Positions 7,341-16,953 of a stretch of 64,000 bases of DNA are shown here, one piece after another. The DNA comes from an uncultured Christensenella sp. (GTDB taxonomy: Bacteria > Bacillota > Clostridia > Christensenellales > Pumilibacteraceae), in assembly GCA_910577435.1 (NCBI GenBank), contig CAJTLV010000001.1:62001-126000 (forward strand). The letters are read 5' to 3'. A model generated the notes under the pieces. The model was not told the origin of the DNA. It saw only the letters and a program-made list of their open reading frames with translations, and searched no databases. Each line of letters starts with the position of its first letter. The first letter of the stretch is position 1. The translations under genes were made by a program, and so were the position numbers.

Positions 7341-8118
7341 TTTCGATCTCCTCATAAAATCGTTTTGCGTTCGTAGTGAAAATTTTTTCTATATCGACGT
7401 CGGAATATCCGAAACGTTTCAGTTCGCCGTGCAGTGTGGAAATATCGCCGTAGCCCTTAAAATTTTCGGGCAAATCGATACTTCCGTTAAAGTCCGTACC
7501 AAGCGCTAGATTGTTTGCGCCGAACTTATCTATAAATCTGTCGATTACCTCCGCAAGTTCACGCGCAGTGTGCGCATCCGTAAATGCAGTTACGGCACAT
7601 AAACCTATGATCCCGTTTCTGTCTATTATAGCGCGTATCCTGCGATCGTCGATACTGCGCAAATGCTTGTTGAATCCGGTATGCGAACATATTACTTTTG
7701 CCGCCGCATCCAATACATCATAAAAGCTCTTTTCGTTGGTGTGCGCCAAATCAATCTTACACTTTCCGTTCATAAACTCGATCAAACGTCTGCCTGCCGC
7801 CGTCAATCTACCGTCGTCGAGCGCACCGCCGACGTAGGCGTTGTTGTAATTCCAACCGAGACTGCAATAAACGTATCGTTCGAACGGAAAAGATTCCGCT
7901 TCGCTCTCGCTTAAAAATCCGACGTCCTCCAGCGCTACGTATTTCACTTTGCGAATTTTCGTAAGCGACGACGTAATACTGTCTACGACCGATTTGGCGT
8001 TTTCCTGCTCCGTTGTCCATATAACCGCCGTTATGTCGTTGTCTCCGCAAGAACGAATATATTCGGCGAACTTCTCTTGCGGCAATACAGTCGGATAATC
8101 GTTATGCAAATCTATCAT
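7324..8118 (-). CDS. Membrane dipeptidase family (peptidase M19)
   Basis: The 264-residue TIM-barrel protein has the expected metal ligands of the renal-dipeptidase family: DLHND at the N-terminus, an ALED glutamate near 80, IDLAHT and CSHTGF histidines, and the GTDFNGS aspartate. M19 enzymes cleave dipeptides, often with a D-residue, and are usually 300 residues or longer, so this is a compact member. The frame is also open to a TTG at 8163, but family alignment places the start at the ATG before DLHND; no strong ribosome binding site supports either. It is the first gene after the ispH-rpsA terminator and overlaps purB. Confidence 0.85.
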   Translation of the reverse strand: MIDLHNDYPTVLPQEKFAEYIRSCGDNDITAVIWTTEQENAKSVVDSITSSLTKIRKVKYVALEDVGFLSESEAESFPFERYVYCSLGWNYNNAYVGGALDDGRLTAAGRRLIEFMNGKCKIDLAHTNEKSFYDVLDAAAKVICSHTGFNKHLRSIDDRRIRAIIDRNGIIGLCAVTAFTDAHTARELAEVIDRFIDKFGANNLALGTDFNGSIDLPENFKGYGDISTLHGELKRFGYSDVDIEKIFTTNAKRFYEEIENERHL

Positions 8119-8171
8119 AGTAAAAGCTATGACGATCGAAATTCCGTTATGCCTGTCCGTCAAGCTATACG

Positions 8172-8202
8172 CAAACTAAAACGCGCGCCGCTTGGCGCGC
8201 GT
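8172..8202 (-). terminator. Rho-independent terminator after ispH-rpsA
   Basis: A perfect 9-bp GC-rich stem (ACGCGCGCC/GGCGCGCGT with a 4-base loop) is followed on the minus strand by TTTAGTTT. It lies 10 bases after the ispH-rpsA stop and closes the long operon that starts near 19085. Confidence 0.9.
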
Positions 8203-8211
8203 CAAGTTCGA

Positions 8212-10290
8212 TTAATCGTTTTTGTCTTTGTCCGCGCCCGCAGTATCGTCACCGACATCTTTAAGGAGATTGGCAAACACGTTGTTATCCGATTTGTCGC
8301 TGTAAACTTCTGCTTCTTCGACACGTTTCGGTTGTTTCTTTTCGGGTTTCGCGATCTTCTCTTCGTCAACGCACGCACGTATGCTGAGCGTAGTCTTGCG
8401 ATGCTGATCGTCATAAGCGAGAACTTTGACCGTAACTTCTTCGCCGACGTGCAAGATCTCGTTGATGTCCTTAACATAGCTTGCCGCCGCTTCCGATACG
8501 TGTACGAGACCTTCGACGCCCGGTTCGATCTCAACAAACGCGCCGTAAGGCAGAACGCTTATTATCTTACCCGTGCAGGTAGAACCTACGGGGTGCTTTT
8601 CCATACACTTATCGAACGGATGAGGCTGGAGTTCACGGTATCCGAGCGATACGCGTTGTTTTTCGCGATCGGTTTTAAGAACCAAGAAATCATACGTCTT
8701 GCCGACTTCGAGAACTTCGTCGGGCGAATCTATATGCGAATACGACAGATGGTCGATGTGCGCGAGACAGTCGATACCGTCGACGCTTACGAACGCGCCG
8801 TAAGGACTGATACGCTTGACCTCGCCCGCAACGACAACATCGGGTTTGACATTATCCCAGAATATTTCGGCTTTCTTGTCCCGCTCGTCCTTTTCCTCTT
8901 GCAAAAGCACTCGTTGCGACGCGACGATCTTATGTCCTATATCGTCTATGTCTAGCGCACGCAAGCGCAAAGTCTTGCCGACGTACTTTTTAAGATCGGG
9001 TACGAATTTAAGCCGTATATGCGATGCGGGAACAAATACGCGGTAAGTACCGAGCGAACCGATAAGTCCGCCTTTTGTATCTTTTTTGACGACCATTTCG
9101 AAAATCTCGCCGTTGCGAATCTGGTCGACCGCTTCGTCCGTCTTGCGCATCAAATCGGCACGACGCTTGGAAAGCAATACGCATCCGCTCACTTCATCGC
9201 GCTTTTTAACGATGATAGCGTCGATAACGGTACCGACGGGGAACTCTTCGGGCTTATACTCGCCCTCTTCGCACACTTCGGTTTTGCTGATAAAACCGTC
9301 GTTTTTGCCGCCGATGTTTACGCGAATACCGTCATCGTTGGCGGACAGAACCGTACCTTTTACAGCCTTGCCCTCGCGGTAACCCGTTACTGTTTCTTCT
9401 TTGATGGCTTTGATGAACTCTTCGTTACTTGCCTCGCCGAATTCTTGACCCATATAAGTCTTTACCTCCATAATCGACTCTGTCGGAGTCGATGCCCCCG
9501 CTACGATGCCCACTGTACCGCTTGGGGGAAAATCTGTATTTTCGAGCATTTCGAGAGAATTTACGAAATAAGTATTGCGGTTGACGCTTGCGCATAAATC
9601 GAACAGCTTATTCGTATTCGAACTTGATTTGTCGCCTACGACCAACACAATATCGCAACTTGCGGCAAGTTCCGCCGCTTCTCTTTGGCGCTCATAAGTA
9701 GTATAGCAAATCGTGTCGAAAATTTCAACCGTTTTTAATCGTATTTCCGATGTTTTTTTAATTATATTTTTGAATTTTTCGCCGTCAAACGTAGTCTGGC
9801 AAACAAAACACAACTTTTCATACTTCTCAAGCATCGAAAGATCGTAGGTCTCATCGATTATCGTAGCTGTATTTTCGCACCACCCGTTTGTAGCAATTAC
9901 CTCCGGATGCGCCGCACCGCCTACAATCACTATATGATAACCCGCCTCGTAATGTTTACGAACAATATCGTGAATTTTCATTACGTAAGGGCAAGTCGCA
10001 TCGACTACCGCATAACCCTTTTCTTCAAGCACCGCATAATCACGCTTCGGCGCACCGTGCGACCTTATGATTACCGTAGCCGTATCGCCTTTTTCGAGCG
10101 GCGGCAAGCCGTCAACGCCGTCGACTATAACCGCTCCGCGCGCAGTAAGGTCTTGTGTGACGCGTTTATTGTGAATGATCTCGCCGAGAAGATAACACTT
10201 GCCGCGCGACAAGCTATCCAATGCCTTGTCTATTGCGCGCTTGACGCCGAAGCAAAAACCGGCGTTATCGGCTATGAGTATCTTTAACAT
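8212..10290 (-). CDS. ispH: Fusion of HMBPP reductase (IspH) and ribosomal protein S1
   Basis: Residues 1-285 are IspH, the iron-sulfur enzyme that makes IPP and DMAPP in the last step of the MEP pathway. The cluster cysteines are C13 (GFCFGV), C100 (DATCP) and C195 (DTICYTT), with H128/E130 in AAHPE and SSSNTNKL near 222. From about 308 to 655 there are four S1 RNA-binding repeats, as in ribosomal protein S1, then a charged tail. This fusion is known from many clostridia and is not an assembly error. The start at 10290 has GAGGGG just upstream and gives the correct IspH N-terminus. It overlaps the plsC end by 26 bases. Confidence 0.96.
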   Translation of the reverse strand: MLKILIADNAGFCFGVKRAIDKALDSLSRGKCYLLGEIIHNKRVTQDLTARGAVIVDGVDGLPPLEKGDTATVIIRSHGAPKRDYAVLEEKGYAVVDATCPYVMKIHDIVRKHYEAGYHIVIVGGAAHPEVIATNGWCENTATIIDETYDLSMLEKYEKLCFVCQTTFDGEKFKNIIKKTSEIRLKTVEIFDTICYTTYERQREAAELAASCDIVLVVGDKSSSNTNKLFDLCASVNRNTYFVNSLEMLENTDFPPSGTVGIVAGASTPTESIMEVKTYMGQEFGEASNEEFIKAIKEETVTGYREGKAVKGTVLSANDDGIRVNIGGKNDGFISKTEVCEEGEYKPEEFPVGTVIDAIIVKKRDEVSGCVLLSKRRADLMRKTDEAVDQIRNGEIFEMVVKKDTKGGLIGSLGTYRVFVPASHIRLKFVPDLKKYVGKTLRLRALDIDDIGHKIVASQRVLLQEEKDERDKKAEIFWDNVKPDVVVAGEVKRISPYGAFVSVDGIDCLAHIDHLSYSHIDSPDEVLEVGKTYDFLVLKTDREKQRVSLGYRELQPHPFDKCMEKHPVGSTCTGKIISVLPYGAFVEIEPGVEGLVHVSEAAASYVKDINEILHVGEEVTVKVLAYDDQHRKTTLSIRACVDEEKIAKPEKKQPKRVEEAEVYSDKSDNNVFANLLKDVGDDTAGADKDKND

Positions 10291-10984
10291 TACCCCTCTT
10301 TGCCGATCTATATTGCTTTTCCAGCGCTTTTTTCTCGGCGCGCTTGTTTTTTTTGTCTGTCTTCCACCCCTTGTTTTCCACCCACTCGTCAAGTCTGTCG
10401 AGCGTTGTCTGCATACCTATTCTGAATCGCTCCGTAGCGTCGTTGAGTACGCTTTCGTCTACACGCTTGGGATAAAGATCGCTCAAATCGACGGGATCTC
10501 CGACGCCGAGATAATTTCGCTTAAACAGTTTGCCTTTATGATGAACGACTATGGGAACTACGGTGGCATTGCCTTTGAGTGCAAAAAGCGACGCGCCGGA
10601 ATGCATTTCCTGTATCTCGCGATTTACACGGTTGCGAGTACCTTCCGGATAAACCAACAGAGTCTCACCGTCTTTAAGCGCGTTAATGCACTCGCGCATA
10701 GACGAAAGTTCGGGCTTGTCGCGATCGACGAAAATTATTCCGATGTTGCGTATAAACCATCTTTGCAATTTGTTTCCGGCATTCTCCTTTTTTGACAGAA
10801 GTCGCTTATAACTCGGAATCCAAAACAATTGGTACGCAATATCCATCCAAGACAAATGATTGGATATTATCAATTGTCCGTGTTCGTATTTATTGTATTT
10901 CTCCTTATCCATCACTTTGCACGGCGCAATCAGCGCAGCTATCGGATACATAAGAAATCTCAATGTGTAAAACATTTTTTTCAT
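10265..10984 (-). CDS. plsC: 1-acyl-sn-glycerol-3-phosphate acyltransferase
   Basis: PlsC adds the second acyl chain to lysophosphatidic acid at the membrane. The 239-residue protein has the acyltransferase HX4D box in NHLSWMD (about 42-48), the substrate-binding FVDRD segment near 85 and YPEGTR near 112. An N-terminal hydrophobic stretch (8-22) likely anchors it. The C-terminal 40 residues are strongly basic (Lys/Arg rich), which is longer than usual. It starts directly after the cmk stop, with a GGAG inside the end of that gene. Confidence 0.93.
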   Translation of the reverse strand: MKKMFYTLRFLMYPIAALIAPCKVMDKEKYNKYEHGQLIISNHLSWMDIAYQLFWIPSYKRLLSKKENAGNKLQRWFIRNIGIIFVDRDKPELSSMRECINALKDGETLLVYPEGTRNRVNREIQEMHSGASLFALKGNATVVPIVVHHKGKLFKRNYLGVGDPVDLSDLYPKRVDESVLNDATERFRIGMQTTLDRLDEWVENKGWKTDKKNKRAEKKALEKQYRSAKRGNVKDTHSR

Positions 10985-11998
10985 TTACAAGCACTCCGTA
11001 ACATCGCGCACTATTCGGTCGGCGACGGCTTCCGCAGATATGTCGTCCGAAACGATCGACACCGCGTCGACTGCCTGTTTGAGAGGTGCGACGGCGCGCG
11101 TACTGTCGTTTTTATCGCGCTCGTTGACGTCCGCCAAAACGCTATCGAAAGTAACGCTCTCACCCTTAGCCGCAAGCTCGTCGTAACGGCGCTTGGCTCT
11201 CACTTCCGGCGACGCAGTAAGAAAATACTTAAACTCGGCGTCGGGAAGCACGACCGTTCCGATATCTCTTCCGTCAAGTATGACGTTGCTGGTCTTGGAT
11301 ATTTCACGCTGTAACGACAGCAACTTTTGCCGCACATACGGTATTGCCGATACCGCCGACGCCGCCATAGAAACTTCGGGAGTACGTATACGCCCCGAAA
11401 CGTCTTCGCCGTCCAAAATCACGTGCTGCGCCCCGTCGCGGTATTCTATAATCACTTCGGCGCTCGACAGACACTCTTCTACTTTCGCGGCATCTTTGAT
11501 CGATACGCCGCAAGACAATGTTTTAAGTCCCAACGCGCGGTAGAGCGCGCCCGTATCCAAATAAGTTATGCCCAACTTTTTCGCTACGATTTTAGCTACG
11601 GTGCTTTTACCCGCACCGGACGGTCCGTCAAGCGCTATTGCATACGTTCCGCTTATATCGGGGCGAAGCGCACGCGCTCCGCGCAAATAAATATTGCGCA
11701 CGGGATTGTCCGAATATGCGGTTATCATTATGCGAATACAGCCTTTAAGTCCGCCGTCGATATTCGGTTCGACACACGAAAAAAGCGGTACGGCAAACCC
11801 GCATTCGCGTATGACACGCGCAGGATGAAACGCGGTTATATCATCGGTAGCGGACACCGTTATGTTGACAACGTCATCGTTGCGGAGCGCGTTTTTGAAA
11901 TACAGCGTGCGCACAAGCAACCGTACCGCGCCGGTTATGTCATTCACGGTATTATCCGCTGTGACCGCGCCGCGTATCGAAACCAATTTTTTATCCAT
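10985..11998 (-). CDS. cmk: Fusion of AroH-type chorismate mutase and cytidylate kinase
   Basis: Residues 4-115 align with the Bacillus AroH fold. The mutase residues R9 (in SIRG), R64, C75, E77, R89 (in GCIR), Y104 and R112 (in LRPD) are all present, while the usual active-site Phe is His58. Residues 118-337 are CMP kinase, with the Walker A GPSGAGKST at 125-133 and DGRDIG near 245. Cmk phosphorylates CMP and dCMP; chorismate mutase makes prephenate for Phe and Tyr. The start at 11998 has AAGGAG 10 bases upstream. Chorismate mutase and cmk can be neighbours in clostridia, so this looks like fusion of adjacent genes. Confidence 0.92.
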   Translation of the reverse strand: MDKKLVSIRGAVTADNTVNDITGAVRLLVRTLYFKNALRNDDVVNITVSATDDITAFHPARVIRECGFAVPLFSCVEPNIDGGLKGCIRIMITAYSDNPVRNIYLRGARALRPDISGTYAIALDGPSGAGKSTVAKIVAKKLGITYLDTGALYRALGLKTLSCGVSIKDAAKVEECLSSAEVIIEYRDGAQHVILDGEDVSGRIRTPEVSMAASAVSAIPYVRQKLLSLQREISKTSNVILDGRDIGTVVLPDAEFKYFLTASPEVRAKRRYDELAAKGESVTFDSVLADVNERDKNDSTRAVAPLKQAVDAVSIVSDDISAEAVADRIVRDVTECL

Positions 11999-12014
11999 AT
12001 GTGGGTTTAACTCC

Positions 12015-13223
12015 TTAATTCTCGTCATTTGCCGCAGCGCTCGAACCTGCTACGAATCCTGTGGCGAACGCAATATGCATATTATATCCGCCGGTGAGAG
12101 CATCGACGTCAAGCACTTCTCCGCCGAAATACAAGCCCTTTACTATCTTTGACTGCATCGTCTTGGGATTTACCTGCTTCACGTCCACACCGCCGCTCGT
12201 AACGACAGCGTGCCCGAATCCTTCGCTGCCCGTAACCGTAAGTCCGAATGTTTTGATCGTATCGACCAACGTTTTACGTTCCGATCTGGTAATTGCATTG
12301 ACAGGTGTGGCAGGCGAAATCCCCGACCTACCTATTATAAACGGAATCACCGATTTTGGCAACAGTTCATCCAAAGAATTTTTGAACTGCTTATTTAGCC
12401 TATTGCCGAAATCCTTTAACAAACGGTCATCGAGTTCGTCGGCAGTCAAAGCGGGTTTCAAATCGATAAAAACTTTATAAGGCGTGCTTCTACGCGACAA
12501 GTATGCGGACAACGTTAGCACCACAGGTCCGGAAATCCCGCAATCGGTTATCATCAGATCGCCGAATACGGGTTTGACACCGTCGGCACTTACAGACACG
12601 TTTTTAAGCGTCAGTCCGCGCGCAGACGAAATATCCTCTTTCGTTGTCAGTCCGACAAGCGACGGAACGGGCGAAATTACCCGATGTCCGAATTTTTCAA
12701 TGATATTGTATGCACTCCCGTCCGAACCGGTCGAAGGATAACTCATTCCGCCAGTGCATATAACCACTCGGTCGAACTTTTCACTGCCGCCGACATATTC
12801 GACAGTAAAGCCGTCACCGTCGAAAATAATATTTTGAATATCAATGTCGATTCGAATATCGGCGCAATTGCTCTCCGCATATCGTCGCAACGCTTTCGTC
12901 ACGTCACTGGCCTTGTCCGACTGCGGGAATGCCCGACGGCCGCGTTCGATTTTCGTCTTGCAACCGTTTTCTTCAATTAAGCTTATTGCGTCGTAAGGTG
13001 TAAATTTAGACAGTGCGGAGCGTAAAAACGGTGCATTTGTCACGACATTGCACAAAAAAGTCTCGTTGTCGCACACGTTAGTGAAATTACACCGACCTTT
13101 GCCTGTAATGTAAATCTTTTTTCCTATCTTGTCGGCGTGCTCGAATAACACGACTTCCGCACCCTTTGCGCTGCCTGCCGCGACCAATCCCGCCGCACCG
13201 CCGCCGATTACGGCTATTCTCAT
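12015..13223 (-). CDS. HI0933/BaiN-type NAD(P)/FAD-dependent flavoprotein
   Basis: The 402-residue protein begins with the FAD-binding dinucleotide motif GGGAAGLVAA, followed by KIYITGKGRCNFTN and later CTGGMSYPSTGSDG and a C-terminal TGGYNMHIAFATGFVAG, all typical of the HI0933 family. Characterised relatives include BaiN (bile acid) and aminoacetone oxidases, but most members have no known substrate. It is placed between surE and cmk, a common clostridial order. The start overlaps the surE stop as ATGA; a longer upstream frame is not conserved. Confidence 0.9.
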   Translation of the reverse strand: MRIAVIGGGAAGLVAAGSAKGAEVVLFEHADKIGKKIYITGKGRCNFTNVCDNETFLCNVVTNAPFLRSALSKFTPYDAISLIEENGCKTKIERGRRAFPQSDKASDVTKALRRYAESNCADIRIDIDIQNIIFDGDGFTVEYVGGSEKFDRVVICTGGMSYPSTGSDGSAYNIIEKFGHRVISPVPSLVGLTTKEDISSARGLTLKNVSVSADGVKPVFGDLMITDCGISGPVVLTLSAYLSRRSTPYKVFIDLKPALTADELDDRLLKDFGNRLNKQFKNSLDELLPKSVIPFIIGRSGISPATPVNAITRSERKTLVDTIKTFGLTVTGSEGFGHAVVTSGGVDVKQVNPKTMQSKIVKGLYFGGEVLDVDALTGGYNMHIAFATGFVAGSSAAANDEN

Positions 13224-13963
13224 AATTCGAAATCTTCCCCGTTCAGCTTTTCCAGCGTCGCATAATCCGTTCGGTCGATAGTCAATGGAACTATCGTGAT
13301 AAATCCATCCAAACAATTGCGCTCGTCACTGTCTGCCGACACCAAGCTGTTATCAAACTTGTCAGCCAAGTAAAAGCCTTTGTCGGACTGCCCGTAACCG
13401 CCCGCATATGCGCTTGACGTACTCATTCGGCAAAACTTAACGCCGATCGGCGTTCCCGTAGGAAAATTGATATCCAAAAGCGTCGTCTTAGGCAAATCGA
13501 TAGCAGTGAGCATATCGAAATGCGCTCTGAAATATGCGGCACACGCATCGAAGTCGGCACGTGTGATCTCAGTCTTTTTTTTACACAACGAAAGAGCAAA
13601 AGCTCTGATCCCCAAAAATATCGCGTCGCTTGCAGCCGAAACAGTACCCGAATATAAAATATCCCCGCCCAAATTCCTGCCGAGATTTATTCCGGAAACG
13701 ACAATATCGGGCGTGAAAATGTGTTTGACGCCGAGCTTGACGCAGTCGACGGGCGTACCGGATACGGCATAAACTTTATAGCCGTATCCGCCTACCTCAC
13801 GGTATGTTATCGTATTCGGCGGCATTGTGAGCGACGCGGAAGCGGCGGATCGCTGAACGTCGGGTGCTATAACGGCAATTTCGTAATCGTCCTTAAATAA
13901 ATCGGCGACGGCATGCAATCCTTCCGAATCGTAGCCGTCGTCGTTTGTAAACAGTATTCTCAT
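13220..13963 (-). CDS. surE: 5'/3'-nucleotidase SurE
   Basis: SurE is a metal-dependent phosphatase for nucleoside monophosphates. The metal ligands are visible as N7-D8-D9 in TNDDGYDSEG, the serine of RSAAS near 39 and the asparagine in SGINLGRN near 92. Length (247) is normal. It overlaps both neighbours by 4 bases (ATGA), which ties it into the operon with the sodium-pump decarboxylase upstream. Confidence 0.95.
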   Translation of the reverse strand: MRILFTNDDGYDSEGLHAVADLFKDDYEIAVIAPDVQRSAASASLTMPPNTITYREVGGYGYKVYAVSGTPVDCVKLGVKHIFTPDIVVSGINLGRNLGGDILYSGTVSAASDAIFLGIRAFALSLCKKKTEITRADFDACAAYFRAHFDMLTAIDLPKTTLLDINFPTGTPIGVKFCRMSTSSAYAGGYGQSDKGFYLADKFDNSLVSADSDERNCLDGFITIVPLTIDRTDYATLEKLNGEDFEL

Positions 13964-15357
13964 ATGGGTTGAACCTTGTTCGCTCCGTCGTAAATATTCT
14001 TGTCTATACCGTGAAGTCTCGCCTCGCGACGCTTGAAAAACGGTATTGCCAGTTGAGGGAACAGTGCGTAAGTAAGAACGTCCTCTTCCTGAATAGCATA
14101 TTCTTCTATTTCTTTCTTGTATGCGCCGAGCTCAGGCTTGATGTTATCGGCAGGGCGACACGTAATGCGCGGAGTATCGCCGATTATCTTCTTTATTATC
14201 TTGGCGTCCGGTTCGAGCGGAAGTTTGCCGTATTCGCCGGCTACGACGCCTTTCGTTTCCTTTGTTACCGTTTTATAGCGTTCGCCGGCAAGCACGTTGA
14301 GAACCGCTTGCGTGCCGACGATTTGCGACGACGGCGTAACCAGCGGAGGAAATCCGAGATCTGCGCGCACGCGCGGAACTTCTTCGAGAACTTCGGTCAG
14401 TCTGTCGGATGCATTTTGCTGTTTTAGTTGGCTTATCAGATTGCTGAGCATTCCGCCGGGCACTTGATAGATGAGTGCATTTACGTCGACTTTAAGCACC
14501 TTCGGGTTGAGTATTCCGTCGGCGGTCAGTCTTTCCGCAACCTTACGGAAGTAAACGGTACACTTATTCAGCTTATCGAGATCGAGTCCCGTATCGTACT
14601 CCGTACCCATAAGCGATGCGACAAGAGATTCCGTAGCGGGTTGGCTCGTACCGTTACCGAGCGGCGACAGTGCCGTATCGACAATATCGCACCCCGCCTC
14701 GATAGCTTTGAGATTGACCATATCGCCCGTGCCCGCCGTATTGTGCGTGTGCAAATGAACGGGTATTTTTATCTTGTCTTTGATTCTCGAAACAAGCTCG
14801 TATGCGGTGTAAGGCAACAACAGATTTGCCATATCTTTAATACATATTATGTCCGCACCCATCTTTTCGAGTTTGACGGCAAGATCCACGAAATAGTCGA
14901 CCGTATGCACCTTGCTGGTCGTATAGCACAACGCCGCTTCGACTGTTCCGCCGTACTTTTTGGTGCTGTCTATCGCCTGCTTCATATTGCGGATGTCGTT
15001 GAGCGCGTCGAATATACGAATAACGTCGATTCCGTTCTTTAAAGACAAACGGCAAAACTCGTCTACCACGTCGTCCGCATAATGCTTATAACCGAGAATA
15101 TTCTGTCCGCGAAACAGCATCTGCAACTTCGTATTGGGTATGGCTTTCCGCAATGCCCTGAGCCTATCCCACGGGTCCTCGTCGAGGTATCTTAAACACG
15201 AATCGAAAGTCGCGCCGCCCCACGCTTCGAGCGCATAAAATCCGACGTCGTCGAGCAGTTTTGCTGCGGGCAACATCTCATCGGTGCGCATACGCGTCGC
15301 AGCCTGTGACTGGTGCGCGTCGCGCAGTATAGTTTCCATAATCTTAACCTTAGCCAT
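13960..15357 (-). CDS. oadA: Oxaloacetate decarboxylase alpha / pyruvate carboxyltransferase subunit
   Basis: This 465-residue protein is the carboxyltransferase subunit that moves CO2 between a keto acid (oxaloacetate/pyruvate) and biotin. It has the DmpG/HMGL-like barrel start ETILRDAHQSQAATR with the metal-binding aspartate, GGATFD, LFRGQN, KDMANLL with the catalytic lysine, and HLHTHNTAG, then the conserved PYC/OADA domain. It lacks the C-terminal biotin domain found in many OadA proteins; biotin is supplied by the separate carrier encoded at 16555. Ribosome binding site GGAG. It is the last gene of the decarboxylase set and overlaps surE by 4 bases. Confidence 0.93.
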   Translation of the reverse strand: MAKVKIMETILRDAHQSQAATRMRTDEMLPAAKLLDDVGFYALEAWGGATFDSCLRYLDEDPWDRLRALRKAIPNTKLQMLFRGQNILGYKHYADDVVDEFCRLSLKNGIDVIRIFDALNDIRNMKQAIDSTKKYGGTVEAALCYTTSKVHTVDYFVDLAVKLEKMGADIICIKDMANLLLPYTAYELVSRIKDKIKIPVHLHTHNTAGTGDMVNLKAIEAGCDIVDTALSPLGNGTSQPATESLVASLMGTEYDTGLDLDKLNKCTVYFRKVAERLTADGILNPKVLKVDVNALIYQVPGGMLSNLISQLKQQNASDRLTEVLEEVPRVRADLGFPPLVTPSSQIVGTQAVLNVLAGERYKTVTKETKGVVAGEYGKLPLEPDAKIIKKIIGDTPRITCRPADNIKPELGAYKKEIEEYAIQEEDVLTYALFPQLAIPFFKRREARLHGIDKNIYDGANKVQPI

Positions 15358-15378
15358 AATAGAACGCTCCGTTATAAT

Positions 15379-16539
15379 TTATGCGCCGAAAATAGACAAC
15401 AGCACGCCCGCCGCGACCGCCGAGCCGATGACACCGGCAACGTTCGGACCCATAGCGTGCATCAACAAATAATTGTTCGGGTTTTCTTTTTGAGCGACGG
15501 TCTGCGACACTCGCGCCGCCATCGGCACTGCCGATACGCCCGCACTGCCGATTAGCGGATTTACTTTGCCGTGCGAAACCACATACATCAGCTTACCCAT
15601 CAACAATCCGCCTATCGTACCCATCATAAACGCGACGAGACCGAGCGCAACGATCTTCAACGTGTCGACCGAAAGGAACGTTGTGCCGAGCGCTTTAGCG
15701 CCGACGCATACTCCCAAGAAAATCGTAATAACATTCATAAGTCCGTTGCTCGCGGTATTGGACAGTCTGTCCGTAACCATACATTCTTTCAGCAGATTGC
15801 CGAACATAAGCATACCGAGCAACGGCAACGAATCGGGAATGATCAAGCCGCAAATAAGCGTGACCACTATCGGGAACACTATCTTTTCACGCTTGGAAAC
15901 GGGACGAAGCTGTTCCATTTTCACCGCGCGCTCTTTCTTTGTGGTGAGCAACTTCATAATAGGCGGCTGAATTATAGGAATAAGCGCCATATACGAATAT
16001 GCCGCGACCGTTATTGCCGGCAACAGGTCGAACTGCTTAAGCATTGTCGTTACGTAAATGGAAGTCGGTCCGTCCGCACCGCCTATTATGGCGGTCGCCG
16101 CAGCCGCCGCGCCGTCGAAGCCCAAAAGTATAGCGCCGAACAGCGTTATGAATATACCGAGCTGAGCCGCCGCGCCCAATATAAAACTCTTGGGACTGGC
16201 GATAAGCGGTCCGAAATCGGTCATTGCTCCTATGCCCAAAAATACGAGCGGCGGGAAAATAACCCATTCGACGCCCTTTTCCATATAGTACAAAAGTCCG
16301 CCGGGCGAAGTCACCCCGTCGACCGTACTCGGCGCTTTCATAAGTATCTCATATGCGCCCGGAATATTTACAAACAGCATACCGAACCCAATCGGAACGA
16401 GCAATAACGGCTCTTTTTTAAGTCCGATCCCGACGAACAGCAAAACACACGCAATGACCAACATAACGTAGTTTTGCCATTCGGATTGGTAAAAACCGGT
16501 GCTTTCCCACAGGTTTTTAAGCATATCTACGAAGTTCAT
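15379..16539 (-). CDS. oadB: Sodium ion-translocating decarboxylase, beta subunit
   Basis: The 386-residue membrane protein has about nine or more hydrophobic segments and the family motifs GIGAMTDFGPLIASPKS and GGADGPTS, which contain the residues used for sodium transport and decarboxylation of carboxybiotin. The C-terminal GSAGVSAVPMAARV and HAMGPNVAGVIGSA segments are also characteristic. It pumps Na+ outward while decarboxylating the biotin carrier. GGGGAAGG lies before the ATG. The family includes oxaloacetate, glutaconyl-CoA and methylmalonyl-CoA decarboxylases, and this subunit alone does not tell them apart. Confidence 0.95.
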   Translation of the reverse strand: MNFVDMLKNLWESTGFYQSEWQNYVMLVIACVLLFVGIGLKKEPLLLVPIGFGMLFVNIPGAYEILMKAPSTVDGVTSPGGLLYYMEKGVEWVIFPPLVFLGIGAMTDFGPLIASPKSFILGAAAQLGIFITLFGAILLGFDGAAAAATAIIGGADGPTSIYVTTMLKQFDLLPAITVAAYSYMALIPIIQPPIMKLLTTKKERAVKMEQLRPVSKREKIVFPIVVTLICGLIIPDSLPLLGMLMFGNLLKECMVTDRLSNTASNGLMNVITIFLGVCVGAKALGTTFLSVDTLKIVALGLVAFMMGTIGGLLMGKLMYVVSHGKVNPLIGSAGVSAVPMAARVSQTVAQKENPNNYLLMHAMGPNVAGVIGSAVAAGVLLSIFGA

Positions 16540-16554
16540 ATACCTTCCCCGCTG

Positions 16555-16905
16555 TCAGCGAATGTATGCAAGCACTGCGCCGGTCTCGACGTTATCGCCC
16601 TTTTTGACGGCATAAGTGATTGTGCCGCTCACGGGCGCATTTACGTCGTTCTCCATTTTCATCGCTTCGAGAACGATGATTTTATCGCCCTCTTTGACAG
16701 CATCTCCGTCTTTATGGGAAAGACCGAGAATAAGTCCGGGAAGTGGCGACGGAACGGGGGTACCCTCTCCCGCAGGCTTAGATACGGGCGTTTTCGCCGC
16801 AGGTGCGGAAGACACGGAAACGGGGGCGGAGCTTTCACCCGCACCTACTTCCTCTACGTCGACCTCATACGACTTACCGTTTACAGTTACATTGAACTTG
16901 CGCAT
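16555..16905 (-). CDS. Biotin carrier protein of the decarboxylase
   Basis: The 116-residue protein is a biotin carrier: an N-terminal segment of about 20 residues, an Ala/Pro/Ser linker (22-55), then a biotinyl domain with VLEAMKMEN, whose lysine 83 is biotinylated. It links the carboxyltransferase subunits to the OadB pump. The ribosome binding site is GGAGG. Being a separate protein, it can serve both the OadA-type and the MmdA-type carboxyltransferase of this operon. Confidence 0.94.
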   Translation of the reverse strand: MRKFNVTVNGKSYEVDVEEVGAGESSAPVSVSSAPAAKTPVSKPAGEGTPVPSPLPGLILGLSHKDGDAVKEGDKIIVLEAMKMENDVNAPVSGTITYAVKKGDNVETGAVLAYIR

Positions 16906-16953
16906 ATATTCCTCCGAAATTTTATGGATTTTGTTTCCGATTATACGGACTGA

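Noticed and set aside
7324..8163. TTG start for the M19 dipeptidase
   Set aside because: The extra 15 residues are not conserved, and the family start matches the ATG before DLHND.
8212..10290. IspH-S1 fusion as a sequencing or assembly error
   Set aside because: The frame is continuous across the junction with intact domains on both sides, and the same fusion is known in clostridia.
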